In this document: positions 45,076-56,040 of the stretch, one piece after another
Position numbering within the stretch: the first letter of the stretch is position 1
How the letters are laid out: every line of letters begins with the position of its first letter
NCBI GenBank assembly: GCA_933228895.1
Contig: OW121848.1
Coordinates: forward strand, 136,852,615-136,916,614
Length of the DNA: 64,000 nt
Direction: 5' to 3'
Source: Platycnemis pennipes
Taxonomy: Eukaryota; Arthropoda; Insecta; Odonata; Platycnemididae
Made by a program: the position numbers and the translations under genes
Notes under the pieces: generated by a model
Seen by the model: only the letters and a program-made list of their open reading frames with translations
Databases searched by the model: none
Told to the model about the DNA's origin: nothing

Positions 45076-45349
45076 TGTTCACTTTGGTTCATTTCTTTGT
45101 ACTCACACTAAGTTTCTGAATTACATCATTCTTAGCTGGACGCCAAATACTAAATGAGCTTCCTATAAGATGAGACATTACCACAACGGGATAACTACTT
45201 TTTGTGTTAAAATCTCATCTCTTCGATACGAAGGTCTCCAAAGACAGGTTGAAGCAATAGAGAAGCCCAAATATTCCGCTTCACTGGCCAAGCATGTGTC
45301 TACTCCCCTAGCATATTGTTGGGGGTTGATATATCTCTTTTCACCTGAA

Positions 45350-46065
45350 GTGAATTACCGTACCACGACGACGGCCTCCAAGCGTAAGCACCCCCGTCTA
45401 ACTTGGTTGCATCCATCTCTTGGAAATGTTGGGCACCAGGGGACATGTTGGCGAGTTGAAAAGGGACCTTACCCCCCTCCCAAATTCCTTTCCTCCAAGA
45501 CGTTGTTGCCCCGAGTCTTCGACTCGAACGCGTGCCCCCGACACTCTTAAGCTGTCCATCGACACCGGTCTTCGCCCCCCCCCCCCCCCCCCACCCCACC
45601 TTCCCACTGCACCTTCCCAACACCCTCCCACACCACCATTCCGTCACTCACGCGCCCCACCAAATGGAGGCATATAACCCACCTACCTTTCCCCCGGCGA
45701 GGCTTTGACAGCAAGAGCTAGTGGGACTCGACCCCACCGCAAGTGACTCCCTCACGCCTTCTTCCCCCGTCCCGATAGAGTAGTTCGGCTTCACGGCTGA
45801 CAAATGAGGAGGGCCTGACGAATAATGAGGGGGAGGGATGTCTAAGACTAATGGAGGGATGAGGGGTGGATGCGGTTTTTGAGTGACGGGGGTGAGAGGG
45901 GGAGTGCTTAGTGTCAGCTGCCGCCGAGCGTCCCGAGAGGTGGCGCGTTAATTCTCGGATCGCCGTCGCCGGGGACCGATTGGAGGCGGGTGCGGGGGTG
46001 CCGGAGGCGGTGGGGCGGCTAATCGATGCCCCGGCCGTCATCCTCCGATGGAGTGGGTGTCCCTC
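45350..46065. other. GC/CpG-rich island with an 18-base C run
   Basis: CpG-rich block with a homopolymer of 18 C at 45575-45592. Open frames on both strands (45300-45647 and 45718-46041 minus; 45420-45677 plus) have no domain. The G-run on the minus strand could form quadruplex-type structures and is a likely spot for sequencing error. Confidence 0.45.
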
Positions 46066-46109
46066 TCCTGAAAATTCCCTCTAAATATCCGACCCTCAAG
46101 GATCTTGGG

Positions 46110-46995
46110 ATCCTCCTTACCATATATTCTTATTTGTTTTCTTCAATTTCTTGAATTTTAGTCGGCATTTCTTCACCACTAAATTATGGTCACTGTCGAT
46201 GTCAGCCCCAGGGTAGCTTTTTCAGTCCTTTACTTGGTTTCTAAATCTCTGCTTCACTAAAATATAATCTATTTCAAATCTTCTTCTGTCTCCCGGCGTT
46301 ATACACGTGTATCTTCTTCGGTTGTGATTTTTAAACTATGTGTTGGCGACCACTAACTTATTTTGTGTACAGAACTACATCAGTCTTTCTCCTCTTTCGT
46401 TTCGGTTTCCCAATCCGTATATTCCAGTTATTCTTCCATCTTGACCTTCGCCGACGATGGCGTTCCAGTCCACTAATATAATCAGGTTTTATTCTCCTCT
46501 AACCTGTTTTATAACTTCCGTGATATCTTCATAGACGTCTTCCACTTCTTCATCTTCGTAGTCCGTGGTAGGATGTAAACCTGCACCACTACAGAATCTA
46601 CAGTGTTGGATCGTAGTTTTCCGTGGCGTTCAGAATTCGTGGATCTCTCCATTTTCCGGGTGGCACTTCGACCTGAAGACGCCTGGTGGAATCCCGGCGA
46701 AACTGTCGTCAACTTTGACCTTCAAGGCGGCGCAACCCGGAAAATGGAGAGATCCACGAAAACGGAATCTACAGGTTTGGTCTCGATCTTCACCATTATT
46801 ATCCTTTCATTGTACTGCAGGAAGCTCTTCACTTGCAGTCCTGCACTCTTCCTGAGCATAATGCCTACTCCAGTGTTACCATTTTGTGATCCAGAGTGAA
46901 TAATTCTATAACTTCCACTCCAGAGTTCTCCTTCTTCAGGCCATCTCATTTCACGGATTCCTAATATCTCGAGGTCCATTCTTAGCATTCCACCT
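46110..46995 (-). mobile_element. LINE family B fragment, endonuclease half
   Basis: The open remnant 46722-46988 reads MDLEILGIREMRWPEEGELW, SGSYRIIHSG, GVGIMLRKSAGLQVKSFLQ, VKIETKPVDSV, matching the endonuclease start of 23075-25790. The part 46110-46560 continues with stops into the later endonuclease (equivalent of the VVQVYMPTTDYED and SDHN regions). A 161-bp foreign insertion splits it at 46604-46764. Confidence 0.85.
46604..46764 (+). mobile_element. 161-bp hairpin insertion with hammerhead-like core and 10-bp target duplication
   Basis: The surrounding LINE reads continuously if this block and one GAATCTACAG are removed. GAATCTACAG stands at both 46594-46603 and 46765-46774, so it is a target-site duplication. 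Inside, 46636-46661 and 46735-46760 are exact 26-bp inverted repeats. The 73-base interior carries CTGAAGA (46673-46679), one extra base, a GCC/GGC helix (46681-46683 with 46696-46698), GAAAC (46699-46703) and GTC (46708-46710). This is the order of the conserved core of hammerhead ribozymes. The first 17 bases of the motif (CTTCGACCTGAAGACGC) recur exactly at 62595-62611. No coding capacity. It may be a small non-autonomous retroelement or ribozyme-bearing repeat. Confidence 0.75.
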
Positions 46996-47164
46996 GATAT
47001 CTTGCAGTAACCGACCTAATAATTTAAATGCTTAAGATTAAACATTGTGATTCAAGCATCCCGCTAATCCTCAAAAGAAAGGAACTTTCCATAGGTCACC
47101 TTCCTAGAAATTAGTTGATATGTGAATTCAATAAACTCTCTATAACTGGAAACTAGGTAAAGGA

Positions 47165-47415
47165 AGGAGTTCTTAGGGAAAGGTGGAAAGGCGGAGAGAA
47201 ACCGGTCGTCGGCATTAGCCGGCTCTTAATGAAAGGTGCCAAGGGGACCATGGCTTAGCGTGCCATCCAACAGACGGAGTACTGGACACGAAGTGATCCC
47301 CATAAGACGCTCAAGTAGGGACCGCTAATCAAATGAAAATTTCGGCTTTTCCGGGATTCAAACCCTGGCTCTCGGGATGAGAGGCCAGCACTATATACCT
47401 TACCAATCCGATCCT
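47165..47415 (-). mobile_element. tRNA-derived SINE, family 2
   Basis: Minus strand: GGATCGGATTGGTAAGGTAT at the 5' end, CTGGCCTCTCATCCCGAGAG, box B GGGTTTGAATCCCGGAAAAG, then the family 2 body (AAGGGGACCATGGCTTAGCG on the plus strand, CATCCAACAGACGGAG) to GGTTTCTCTCCGCC near 47177. Same layout as 21735-21985. Confidence 0.75.
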
Positions 47416-48060
47416 CTTCATAAGGTATGTTTTTCAGCTCTTTTTCTCGCTTGAACCGACAACAAATTCACTTTCCCGTAAAAATGTTGACAGGAATTCT
47501 TTGCCTGCGCTGTACTCTCCTCAAGGGTCTTCAAAAGGAGCATCCTCAATGACAACGGAGGTGCTGGAAGACACTTGAAGGTTCTTGTGACAGAGAAGGG
47601 TTCAAGTGGGATGAGAGGGAAGGATGCCAGGCTGTCATTATTGCCTAAGAGATTGGGAAAGATAGGGCTGGAACGGCTGGAACACATGTCACTTTTTAAA
47701 AGGGACTCTCTTTCAACTCTTTGTCAGCAGATGGCGCCAGCGCTAGAGGAACATTAACATCCTGCTTTCCTTCAGGGTCCTCGTCTTCTTTGTCTCTGAA
47801 GGCAAAGGCCACTAAAGGATGCTTGCCATTTTATTGGCCAAAATATATATAGAAGGCAAGTGGTAAAATATTAATTCTTTCAGAATGTTATTCATTCATT
47901 GTCAACCATATAGCAGCATGTGCTAGTACTCGTATGGTTTATGTATATATTCCAGTAATGACCGATTTCAATATGAAAATCCATGTAATCTACAACGAAG
48001 CATACTGGGTTTATGTTATGTCAATTAGCAATTAAAAAATGGTATGGGTGGGCGAGGGAC
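47415..48060. other. Spacer, nothing recognised
   Basis: Two short antisense-overlapping frames (47418-47687 minus, 47575-47757 plus) have no domain. Confidence 0.4.
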
Positions 48061-48260
48061 TTCTGGAGCCCCCTGGTACTAAGACATCCTTAGATCCATT
48101 GTGCCGACCCACATTAGACCTGCCCGACACTCGCAGACATGGGACAGGAGAATCGCGTTAGAGGTATGGACGGTGGTCAACGTCCGTCCCGGCCCAGCGT
48201 TGCCTAACTTCGGTGATCTTACGGGAACCGGTGATTCAACTTGGCAAGGCCCTTGCCTCA
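48060..48260 (-). pseudogene. 5S rRNA-derived sequence (5S pseudogene or SINE3-like element)
   Basis: On the minus strand, from about 48252, the sequence reads GTTGAATCACCGGTTCCCGT, AAGATCACCGAAGTTAGGCA, ACGCTGGGCC. This follows the eukaryotic 5S rRNA core (CACCGGTTCTCGT, GATCACCGAAGTTAAGCA, GCNTTGGGC) nearly base for base over about 55 nt. GTTGACC near 48176 stands where 5S has GGGTGACC. The matching part includes the 5S internal promoter box A region. The 3' third diverges, and the sequence beyond about 48170 is not 5S, so this is not a functional rRNA gene. The 5S head joined to an unrelated body is the layout of SINE3-type retroposons. A single copy in the window cannot separate that from an old pseudogene. 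Confidence 0.7.
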
Positions 48261-51060
48261 TTCAGCATTTAATTGTAAGCAGCTATCATCCACGGCAGAC
48301 TAATTTTAGGAATGTTTAACATGTTGTTCTCATTTAGAATGTGCCATTATTATATGGCATTGATGCAGGGAAGGCTTTACCAAAGAATCAGAGCGTGTAC
48401 CAAAGGCATCGACGAGATTCGTGGTCGGTCGTTATAATAATTGTGTAAAAGTCACAAGCTTCTGAGAATAACTCGGATGGGAATCACTCTCAGCCGGTAT
48501 GGTTAGAAGGTCGTAGGCTAAAATGTGAGACCGTAGGTTAAAATGAAAGGCTGTAGGAAAAATAAAGGGCCGTTGTTGTTTTGGTAACATTTACCGGGAA
48601 AGCGAAATGGAATGTTTCAATGGATTTTAAGGAGAAAAATGAAGAACAGTGAGTTATTAGAGAGGAGGTCGTTGAAAGCACTGGCAGAATTGGAATGGAA
48701 ACTTGTGCGGCAATCGCTATTAGACTGTCGTTTAAAATACCGTTTAAACGATTCAGTTTATACCGAATCTTTTTAAGTAAAGTTGAAACTCAACTTTTTG
48801 GTGACTAGTTGGAATTACAATTAGAACAAGAAAGTTACGCTTGATTTGATCGGTAGAACAAGATTATAAAGGTTAACTAGATTAGGACAAGAATAGAAAT
48901 AGACTCTGTCGTACCGATTGATAAAAATTTTATAATTACCCATAAGCTGCCGCATGGATGTTAGGGCGCCAACCTAATGCTATCTCCCGCTTGTTTAGTT
49001 CATATATTATTTTTAACTATTGGTTGAAGTGAAGTGACTATGCTTTTGTTGTAGTCACAAATGGGAAGCAGGAAGAATTTTTTTAAGCCTTGTTTTAGAG
49101 GAGGTTATCTAACGTGCCTTAATACTGTTTGCTTCATAATCAAATCCGTTGGTTCCGCATATCTCCAAAAGTCATCACACATTCTTGTTTATGTCTTATA
49201 CTTAGTCTTGCATCCTCCTGTCTGGAGAATCTCACCTCCTAGATTTTCCGATAAATCCTTTGCACTGACGTTCCTATTCTAATATTTTTTCACAAATGTA
49301 TCTTTGTTTTTTAAAGGGATACAATGTAATTTATCCGACAATCCCCTATCAATCGGATTCCTAACACTCGAGGTGTATTCCAAGTGCATTATTATTAGGT
49401 GCATAGCGTTATTTGTCAATGATCTAGTCCAAACTCACGGAAAAATGAGTCATGAAATTACTATTAGAATAAATTCGGAACTAAAGCTTTTATATGTCTA
49501 CTTTAAGTTTCTCCCTCACTTCGTTTTTTGATTGGTGTCTTCAAAAAGACATCTGATCACCTCTATCTTGCATACATCCAACGCATAAGCTTATAAGTGG
49601 TCCAATTCTACTTTTCCTTATTTACTAACAATTTAGCCGGAGTACAATTTTTTTGGGACAGCCGTTATACACTTCGTTTTCCTTATTAATCTCTCCTATT
49701 ACTTTCATAATAGGTAGTCCTGGATATCATATCCACTTTCTGTGCGTAAGGTGTAATCTATACCCTAATTTTCACGTTAATTATCCCATTATGCATTACT
49801 TCTACGTGCTCAGTGTTATCACTCCAAGTCCGAAGGTCTTCCCTTCCTGGCTACCTCTTACCTCTTCCCTTGGGTAAATGGCTGTACGTTCTTCAAATGA
49901 TTCTGGCAAACCTCTTGCCCAAAGACTACTGCGGATAGAACCGGCCTTGATTAACGAATGTGGAAGCGTAAAGTAGCGCATTTTTTATTCGCGGAATCCC
50001 ACACACTATTTTTCCTCTTTAAGTCCCTCCATTAGTTTCCCGAATTCGAGAATTTAAACAAAAGCAATGGCTCTTGCCTTAAGAATCCAAAGTACGAAAT
50101 ATAACCCCTTAAGGTATCCCATTGAGGAAAATATTTTTTTACCTCCTCCACCCTCTCTTACTCTCCGGTGTTCAGGGGTGTTTCCTACCTCTCACCTCAG
50201 CCTCCGAAGTCCCCTTAGCCCCTTTCCCTAAAGGATCCGCTAATTACTACCAAAAATTGCTGTCCACATTGCAACGGTAGAAAATAGCTTTCCGTGGATT
50301 TTGAGAACGTAGTTGAAAAAACATTCACTTTCAGTTTTATTCAGTAGTCTCATCCTCTTCATATTTCTTAACCTTGGTACTTCTGTAATATTTTACTTAG
50401 CCAATAATCACTTCATAAAAGTGTGTTGAAAACTGCAGGAGTATAATCCCAATATGGTCTATAATCCTGTGTAGCGTTGTGGTTGCCCTTTTGGTCTGGC
50501 AAGCGAAAAGTCAGTAATTCCAATCTCGGTCCAGAAAATCTTTTACCTCTGGCAAATTTCAACACACGTGGCATCGCTCTTCCTTTAGAAACTTCAGATG
50601 GTTCTTTAACTTTCCTATATAGCGTAATCTATCTTCATCATTCTCTGATACGAATATTTATCCAGGATTTAAAGTTTTTTTTAAAATTTAGATTTAAAAT
50701 AATTTTAATCATCTCCACTACCATTCATGGCTACTACACTCAAGTGTATTTTACTTGGTTACTTATGTCAATCACTTTGCATTCATTTAGTTCCCCAATT
50801 ATCCCTATTTGGGAGACGTTATTTTGGCAAGTCAGTGAAATCCATTTGATCATTCCAATGACTCCTACTCGGTACCGGGTTCAAAGTAGATAGGATGCTT
50901 TTGGTGATCCCTTTTTAACCATTCAGTCTCATCCTCTCTTCTTCCCTGCTCGAAGAGTCTGTCGAAGTGAAAGAACTTGAGACAAAACCACAATGCCTTC
51001 CTTTCCACTCTTCCGTAAATTTATATTGTGGAGCTTCTCTCGTCCATTCACTTAACGATG
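48260..51060. other. Long AT-rich spacer, no gene recognised
   Basis: About 2.8 kb with no recognisable gene or repeat. A possible tRNA-like head lies near 50472-50560 (TGTGGTTGCCCTTTTGGTCT and CCAATCTCGGTCCAGAAAAT), too weak to call. Frames such as 49653-49877 and 50477-50893 (plus) have no domain. Confidence 0.4.
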
Positions 51061-51530
51061 GCCGTATCGTCAGCACAAACGTGCGTGTGCTAAACGGGTT
51101 GATAGAAAAAATCAACGGGGTTGGCGGATAAAAAAAATGTGCTAGTGTCCGAGGACGAAAAATTTTTGGGGAAACATCCGTGTCCCCTAACTGTGGCCGG
51201 TGTGTGTTGGCGCGGCGACTGGGTGCGGCGGCTGCGGCTACGCCCTCAGAGCACACTGCGGGCCACTGGACCTAAGCGCCGGTCCTCGAGCACGCGTCGG
51301 ACGCGCGATTAGCACCCTTCGGAGGACGGGTCAAGAGAGAGAAAGAGAGAGGGCGGGGTGCATGAAGAGGGACAGAGGGAAAATATGCCGTAGGAACCGA
51401 GAGCAGGACTTCGCACCTCGCCCTGTTTGCGTTGGGAGACGATGCGCGCTTAGGGTTTGGTGGGAAGGACTACACGATGAGGCACGAATGCATGGAGAAA
51501 CCAACAATGGAAGGAGGATTGGAATACGTT
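51060..51530. other. GC/CpG-rich island, no gene assigned
   Basis: CpG-rich block with GC-skewed short repeats (GAGAGAAAGAGAGAG near 51331). Frames 51200-51532 and 51121-51312 (plus) and 50915-51256 (minus) overlap and show no domain; arginine- and glycine-rich readings follow from composition. Confidence 0.4.
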
Positions 51531-51947
51531 GAATAATAGAGATGTACTGTTCTCCGTAAATTGCCTGTGCAGCGCATGAATAGGATAATAGTTAGAATTG
51601 TCATACTTTACCTACTGAATGCGTAAATTTCGGATAAAAATACATCAAAGGAAAAGTTTTCTTACAATTTATATTCGAGGAGCAATTAGTCAAAAGTTTT
51701 CATTAGGGTAAAAGGGCATCGACTAGAACAAGTGGATCAGTTCTTTTACTTCTGTTACTTGCATATTTCATGAAATTTGTGGAATAATATTAGGGGAATA
51801 GTTGCATTAAATAAGTAAAATAACATGTCTTGCACTGTTATTTTCAAGGTATCTACTGATTGTGCATGCCAAAACACGGCTTGGTAAGTAAATTGAAAGT
51901 GTGGTATTAACCAAGTTATTTTAGAAAAGGAAGCAATTGCATACAAG

Positions 51948-52134
51948 ACGCTTTAAGGAAATTCTGCAGAATGCTATACGGAATTTCTACAAAATGCTCT
52001 AAGGAATTTGTACAGGATGTTAGGGAATATCTACGGAACACTCAACGGGAAGTGTACAGAATGCTATGGAATCTCAACGGAACGCTGTAAGGTACCTGTA
52101 CAGAACGCTAGGCAATTTCTGCAGAACGTTCTAT
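51948..52134. repeat. Minisatellite, alternating 23- and 21-bp units
   Basis: Units such as ATGCTCTAAGGAATTTGTAC(AGG), ATGTTAGGGAATATCTACGG(A) and ACGCTGTAAGGTACCTGTAC(AGA) follow each other. From about 51971 their lengths run 23, 23, 21, 23, 21, 23, 21. The 23/21 alternation implies a higher-order 44-bp unit. Copies are diverged, so the array is old. Confidence 0.85.
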
Positions 52135-52254
52135 AGAGGGTTTTAATATTTTAAGGAATCGCTAGAGAATGGCCATAGGAATTCATTTAAGGAACTTCTA
52201 TGGATTTTATCGTAGGGATAATTATTTCTATAACATGCAGTTCCACAAAATAAC

Positions 52255-52690
52255 GCCAGAAATGAATAATTGTTATGGCTATTCAGATTTACCGAAAGAA
52301 GAGAACTTATGACGAAAATATTGAGCAGAGATGTGAAAAGGTTATTGAAGAGCTTGATATTAAGATGAGCATAACAGGGATGAGACTTTGACACTAGGGA
52401 AAGAGGAGAAGAATATAATAGATGCCTTTGGATGCGGAGAAGAATGCAGAAAGTCGGAGGCGGTTGTATAAAGACGCGTTGAACATAGTGCAGGTGAGAG
52501 TGAGGTGAGAATAGTGTTGCCAGAGATTAGGAGAAGGTTAGAATAGGAGGACGGAAGAAGTTCTTCAGGGCAACTGATTGCTGAAGTCGGAATCGAAGGT
52601 GGAATGCTGGGTAAGCGAGGGTGCAGGAAAAAGGGTATTATTGATAGTATGAAATGGGGCAAGACGTGCCAACTTGAATAGGGAAATAGA
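52255..52690 (+). mobile_element. LINE family A, decayed C-terminal fragment
   Basis: Plus strand near 52308-52365 reads, with stops, LMTKILSRDVKRLLKSLI, matching LMTGALSREVKKRLVKSLI (residues 864-882) of the intact family A protein. Near 52590-52660 it reads EGGMLGKRGCRKKGIIDSM against EGRALGKRGRGRRRTGSLDGM (965-985). Much of the segment between is still alignable. The minus frame 52360-52722 is its antisense shadow. Confidence 0.7.
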
Positions 52691-52884
52691 ATAAGGGTGT
52701 AACCGAAATCAGTGCAGAGCAAATAATAATAAGAAATCTATCAGCTAATCTAGTATAACTAGCACAAAATATTTATCTAATACATGATTATCTAATTTGT
52801 TTCACCTGTGCATTATCTCCCATTGAATCCATACCCCAACCCTTCTTTATTCTTGGCTTTCCACCTCATCCCATCCTCTACCAG

Positions 52885-52945
52885 TCCCTGCTACACACCC
52901 TTGAGGTGGCTCGCTGGGTACTACGTAGATATAGATATACCAGGC
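52885..52945 (+). mobile_element. LINE family C 3'-end remnant
   Basis: GTCCCTGCTACACACCCTTG followed by AGGTGGCTCGCTGGGTACTA and CGTAGATATAGATAT: the terminal stem-loop and tail in plus orientation. Confidence 0.75.
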
Positions 52946-53235
52946 AAACAAGTGACGGGATCGCTGATCTGACGCTATCACTGTTCGTGTAACTCAATAT
53001 TAAACTTGAGCGATGGACACCTAACCAGCGGTCCCGGCCTCGATTACGGGAGATGCCTTTCGACACTTAACCCATCCTCGGTGATTTATGAGCACTATAT
53101 CTTTCTGATAAACCCCAGGTACTACAGGAAAGGGAACTACTCTTCCTTCCCTAGTAAGAGTATTTTACCACCTTTGCATTTCTTTCTCGGTAAATTCTGT
53201 CCTCATAACCAGACCAACCTTCCGATTCAACACAT

Positions 53236-54180
53236 CTACATCTACACGATACCCTGCAAGCAACAGCGAGAGTGTGTGGCAGGGGGTGAAGATCAACAAG
53301 CATGCACTACCGACATGCAAACAATCAACTATAGGGTCTCATGCAACTAGATTGTTAGTATCTATAGTGTTTAAGGGGTTAATACATACATCATGCACTA
53401 TAGGCAACTCTAAAATATTTCACCTACCTATCCCTTTGCTATGCTGCCTATTCTGTTCTCTTATAGTACTGGGGAAAAATGTCATTTTGAATCTATCGGT
53501 ATGACAATCTAGCTCTTTAATCTTATTTATCTGGTCGAATCTAGCATAATACGCTGGTTTTTTTAATATGTGCCTAACATCTTAAGTAAAGCTATCCGAT
53601 TGAAATTTCTCTAATAGATTTAATCTGTACCATAACCTACGCTCTGATAATTAATCCCACCCTAATTCTTTTATTAATTCTGAAACGCTACTCAACGTAT
53701 CGTAACACCTTTTAACGAAGCTAGCTGCTCTACGCTGCACACTGTCTAGTTTTCTGATCAAGCCTAATTAATTCGGATCCCATACGCTGGCTGCATACTC
53801 AAGGTGGGGCATAACTAGTGAAAAGTAACATCGCTCTTTTGTCTTCTCATTACATTTCCCAAGTATTCTTTTTATAAATCCTAGCTTTCTCTTCGCTCGG
53901 CCGCATATTTCCCGGATGAGTCTTTCCCACGATAAATCTTTAGTGATTGTTACTCCTAAATATCTTATGGTTTCAACATTTTCGATCTTCGTGTTACTAA
54001 TTTTATAGGTACGCTCTATCGAATTATTCCTCCTCCAAAAATTGATAGCTACACACTATTTAAGGTTAAGTTCTAACTGCCATTTATCGCACCACTCTTG
54101 AATTGCATCTAAATCCTTGCTAAGCGATTTCCTGTCTTCTTCTTTAAATATACTCCTATACACTGCCGCACGACACGACA
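53236..54180 (-). mobile_element. LINE family C, C-terminal coding region and 3' UTR
   Basis: The 3' end (53236-53300) has the tail ATCTACATCTACAC on the plus strand and the stem-loop. The 3' UTR runs to about 53480. The minus strand then encodes, with stops, the end of a CR1/Jockey-type protein. Recognisable segments include the equivalents of SLVMPHLEYAASVWDP (about 53830-53770), KLDSVQRRAASFVKRCYDT (about 53760-53700) and RKLGFIKRIL (about 53900-53850). It stops near 54180. This is one of the two longest family C copies in the window. Confidence 0.75.
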
Positions 54181-54424
54181 ATTGTGAACTTTGAGAGCGA
54201 AAGTTGGTGCATATATCAATGTTAAAACAAGAGATCAGTGCGATGAAATAGTGTCGTTAGATTCGTCGCTAAAATTCGGGATAGGCCTTTTTGACATAGT
54301 CGGAATTCCATAAGCTGTACTATACTCTATGTGCAAGATCTGTTCGAGAACGGATATGCCAGCGGGAAAGGAATAGAAACTAGCGTCTCTTCCTCATGGA
54401 GAGATTTTTCGATTTTTAAGCCAA

Positions 54425-54472
54425 GCCTCGCCAGCCACCACAAGGGTGTTTGGCAGGGGGTTACTTCATGCT
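54425..54472 (-). mobile_element. LINE family C 3'-end remnant
   Basis: CCTCGCCAGCCACCACAAGG followed by GTGTTTGGCAGGGGGTTACT: terminal stem-loop only, in minus orientation, the tail lost. Confidence 0.6.
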
Positions 54473-54904
54473 ATTATCATGTCATAGATGAGTAAGCAAT
54501 TTTATTTTTAGTAAATACACATTATTTTGCTGTTAAAAACTGCTTAACCTTGGAGAAGAAGAGGCTTCATATTCAATTAAGTTTCTTAACTCAAACTTAT
54601 ACTATACAGCCCGATAAATTATTTGTTTGTAGTTTATTTTATAACGCCAAAATCCGCAGGTTTTATGGGTTTCTCTGAGCCTTGGACAAATACCGCGCAT
54701 GTGACATTCCCGTGTCTGCAATTGTTAAACTGTGCCAAGCAATAATTACCGTATGTTTAATAAGATTCTGACCACCCTTTAGGAGGAAAATTATTCCTAT
54801 AACAGGGCACCACAAAGTTTGTCAAATGTGTTAAATTTCACAAATATGAAATCATTGTTACACCGGGAAAAAACTTTTTGACTTGCCTGTTGTTGAAGAT
54901 TAAA

Positions 54905-55330
54905 TGCATCGATCAATGAGTAACGATGAAGTCCTCAGAAGAGTGGGAGGACATAGATGTCTTCTGAAAACCCTAAGAAGAAGACAGGACAACTTAATCG
55001 GTCAGATCATGAGACATGATGGCTTAATGAAGACAAGCATACATCTACACGATACCCTGCAAGCCACCACGAAGGTGTGTGGCAGGGGGTGAAGATCACC
55101 AAGCATGCACTACTAACAAGCAAACAAGCAAATATAAGGTCTCATGCAACTAGATTGTTAGTATCTATAGTATTTAAGGGGTGAATACATGCATCATGCA
55201 CTACAGACTACTCTAAAATATTCCCCCTACCTATCCCTTTGCTATGCTGCTTTTGAAGCATTGAAGGACAAGCAAACGGGCAGAACAGCAAGGCATAGTA
55301 TGAGATATATATATAAGAGGCTAGATGAAT
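54905..55330 (+). mobile_element. LINE family B 3' fragment split by a family C insertion
   Basis: The left half (54905-55040) encodes MSNDEVLRRVGGHRCLLKTL, RRRQDNLIGQIMRHDGLMKT, matching the family B C-terminus. The right half resumes at 55256 (GCATTGAAGGACAAGCAAAC, then TAGTATGAGATATAT, equivalent of EGQVNGKN...RMRYM). A 215-bp family C copy sits between them. Confidence 0.85.
55041..55255 (-). mobile_element. LINE family C 3' end, nested, with 6-bp target duplication
   Basis: Inserted in the family B LINE and flanked by AAGCAT on both sides (55035-55040 and 55256-55261). It contains the tail (ACATCTACACGATACCCTGC on the plus strand), the stem-loop and about 150 bases of 3' UTR to TATGCTGC, so it is a severely 5'-truncated copy. 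It is nearly identical to the 3' UTRs at 53236 and 63758. Confidence 0.88.
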
Positions 55331-55489
55331 AGAAAATAAGTGTAAAACTGCGTCAAAATAATCTCAGTATTATGGATGTTATGTATGTCCCTTCGGGAAC
55401 AGGTTGGTGCTTTTTTAGCAGAGCAAAAATCAAGAAAGAACCTTTTACATACATTTAATTCATCCTCGAATCATCTGTTCCATACCTCG

Positions 55490-56040
55490 ATGCCCATCCA
55501 CGGTCGATGTCTCGTATCTCCCCCTCCTCGGTTCACCCCTGCCCGTTTCTCCAACACCCACTCCCTACCCTCCCCCAAGTCCCCTCCTCCCACGACCCCT
55601 CTCGGAGGCCGCCGCAGCCTCGCGTGTGGACGCCCACCTCTTTCGCTCGGACCACGCCCGTTCTTAGCGGGGGCGCTCGAATGAGTTCCTTCCTGGGTCG
55701 GGGAAGAAAGGGAAAACAATGGACGTCAGCACCTGCAACGTCGGAAGTCCCCCCCTACCCCCTTTGGATCTCAGCAGCTCTGCCCACTCTTCAATTCCAC
55801 GTCCATCCCTCTCCGCTGGAGAGATATTATAATCCACCCCCTCTCGGGACGAATGGCCCCACAATGGACGGAGAGACCCGGGCACCGCGGGGGACCATTG
55901 CGGGGCCATTGTCGTACGCGCGGCCCGCCGCCGACTCGGCTGTGCATTGTCGGATGACTCCGTCTGCGTTCGCGTGCGCCCACCAATCCTCCAACCAGTG
56001 GTCGTGTAATTGAGGGAGAGCAAACACGGACAAGTGCCCG
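55490..56040. other. GC/CpG-rich island, no gene assigned
   Basis: The strongest CpG island in the window. The 168-aa plus frame 55507-56013 and the 119-aa minus frame 55664-56023 overlap; both are rich in P, S and R and lack recognisable domains. A 102-aa frame at 55376-55684 overlaps the first. One of these could be an exon, but nothing in the sequence favours a particular frame. A promoter-type island is equally plausible. Confidence 0.45.

Noticed and set aside
48060..48260. Functional 5S rRNA gene
   Set aside because: The 3' third is not 5S-like and no terminator T-run follows at the expected place.
50472..50580. tRNA-derived SINE head
   Set aside because: Only weak box-like motifs and no matching body elsewhere in the window.
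55507..56013. 168-codon protein-coding exon
   Set aside because: Overlapping frames are open on both strands in a CpG-rich block; composition explains them and no domain is visible.
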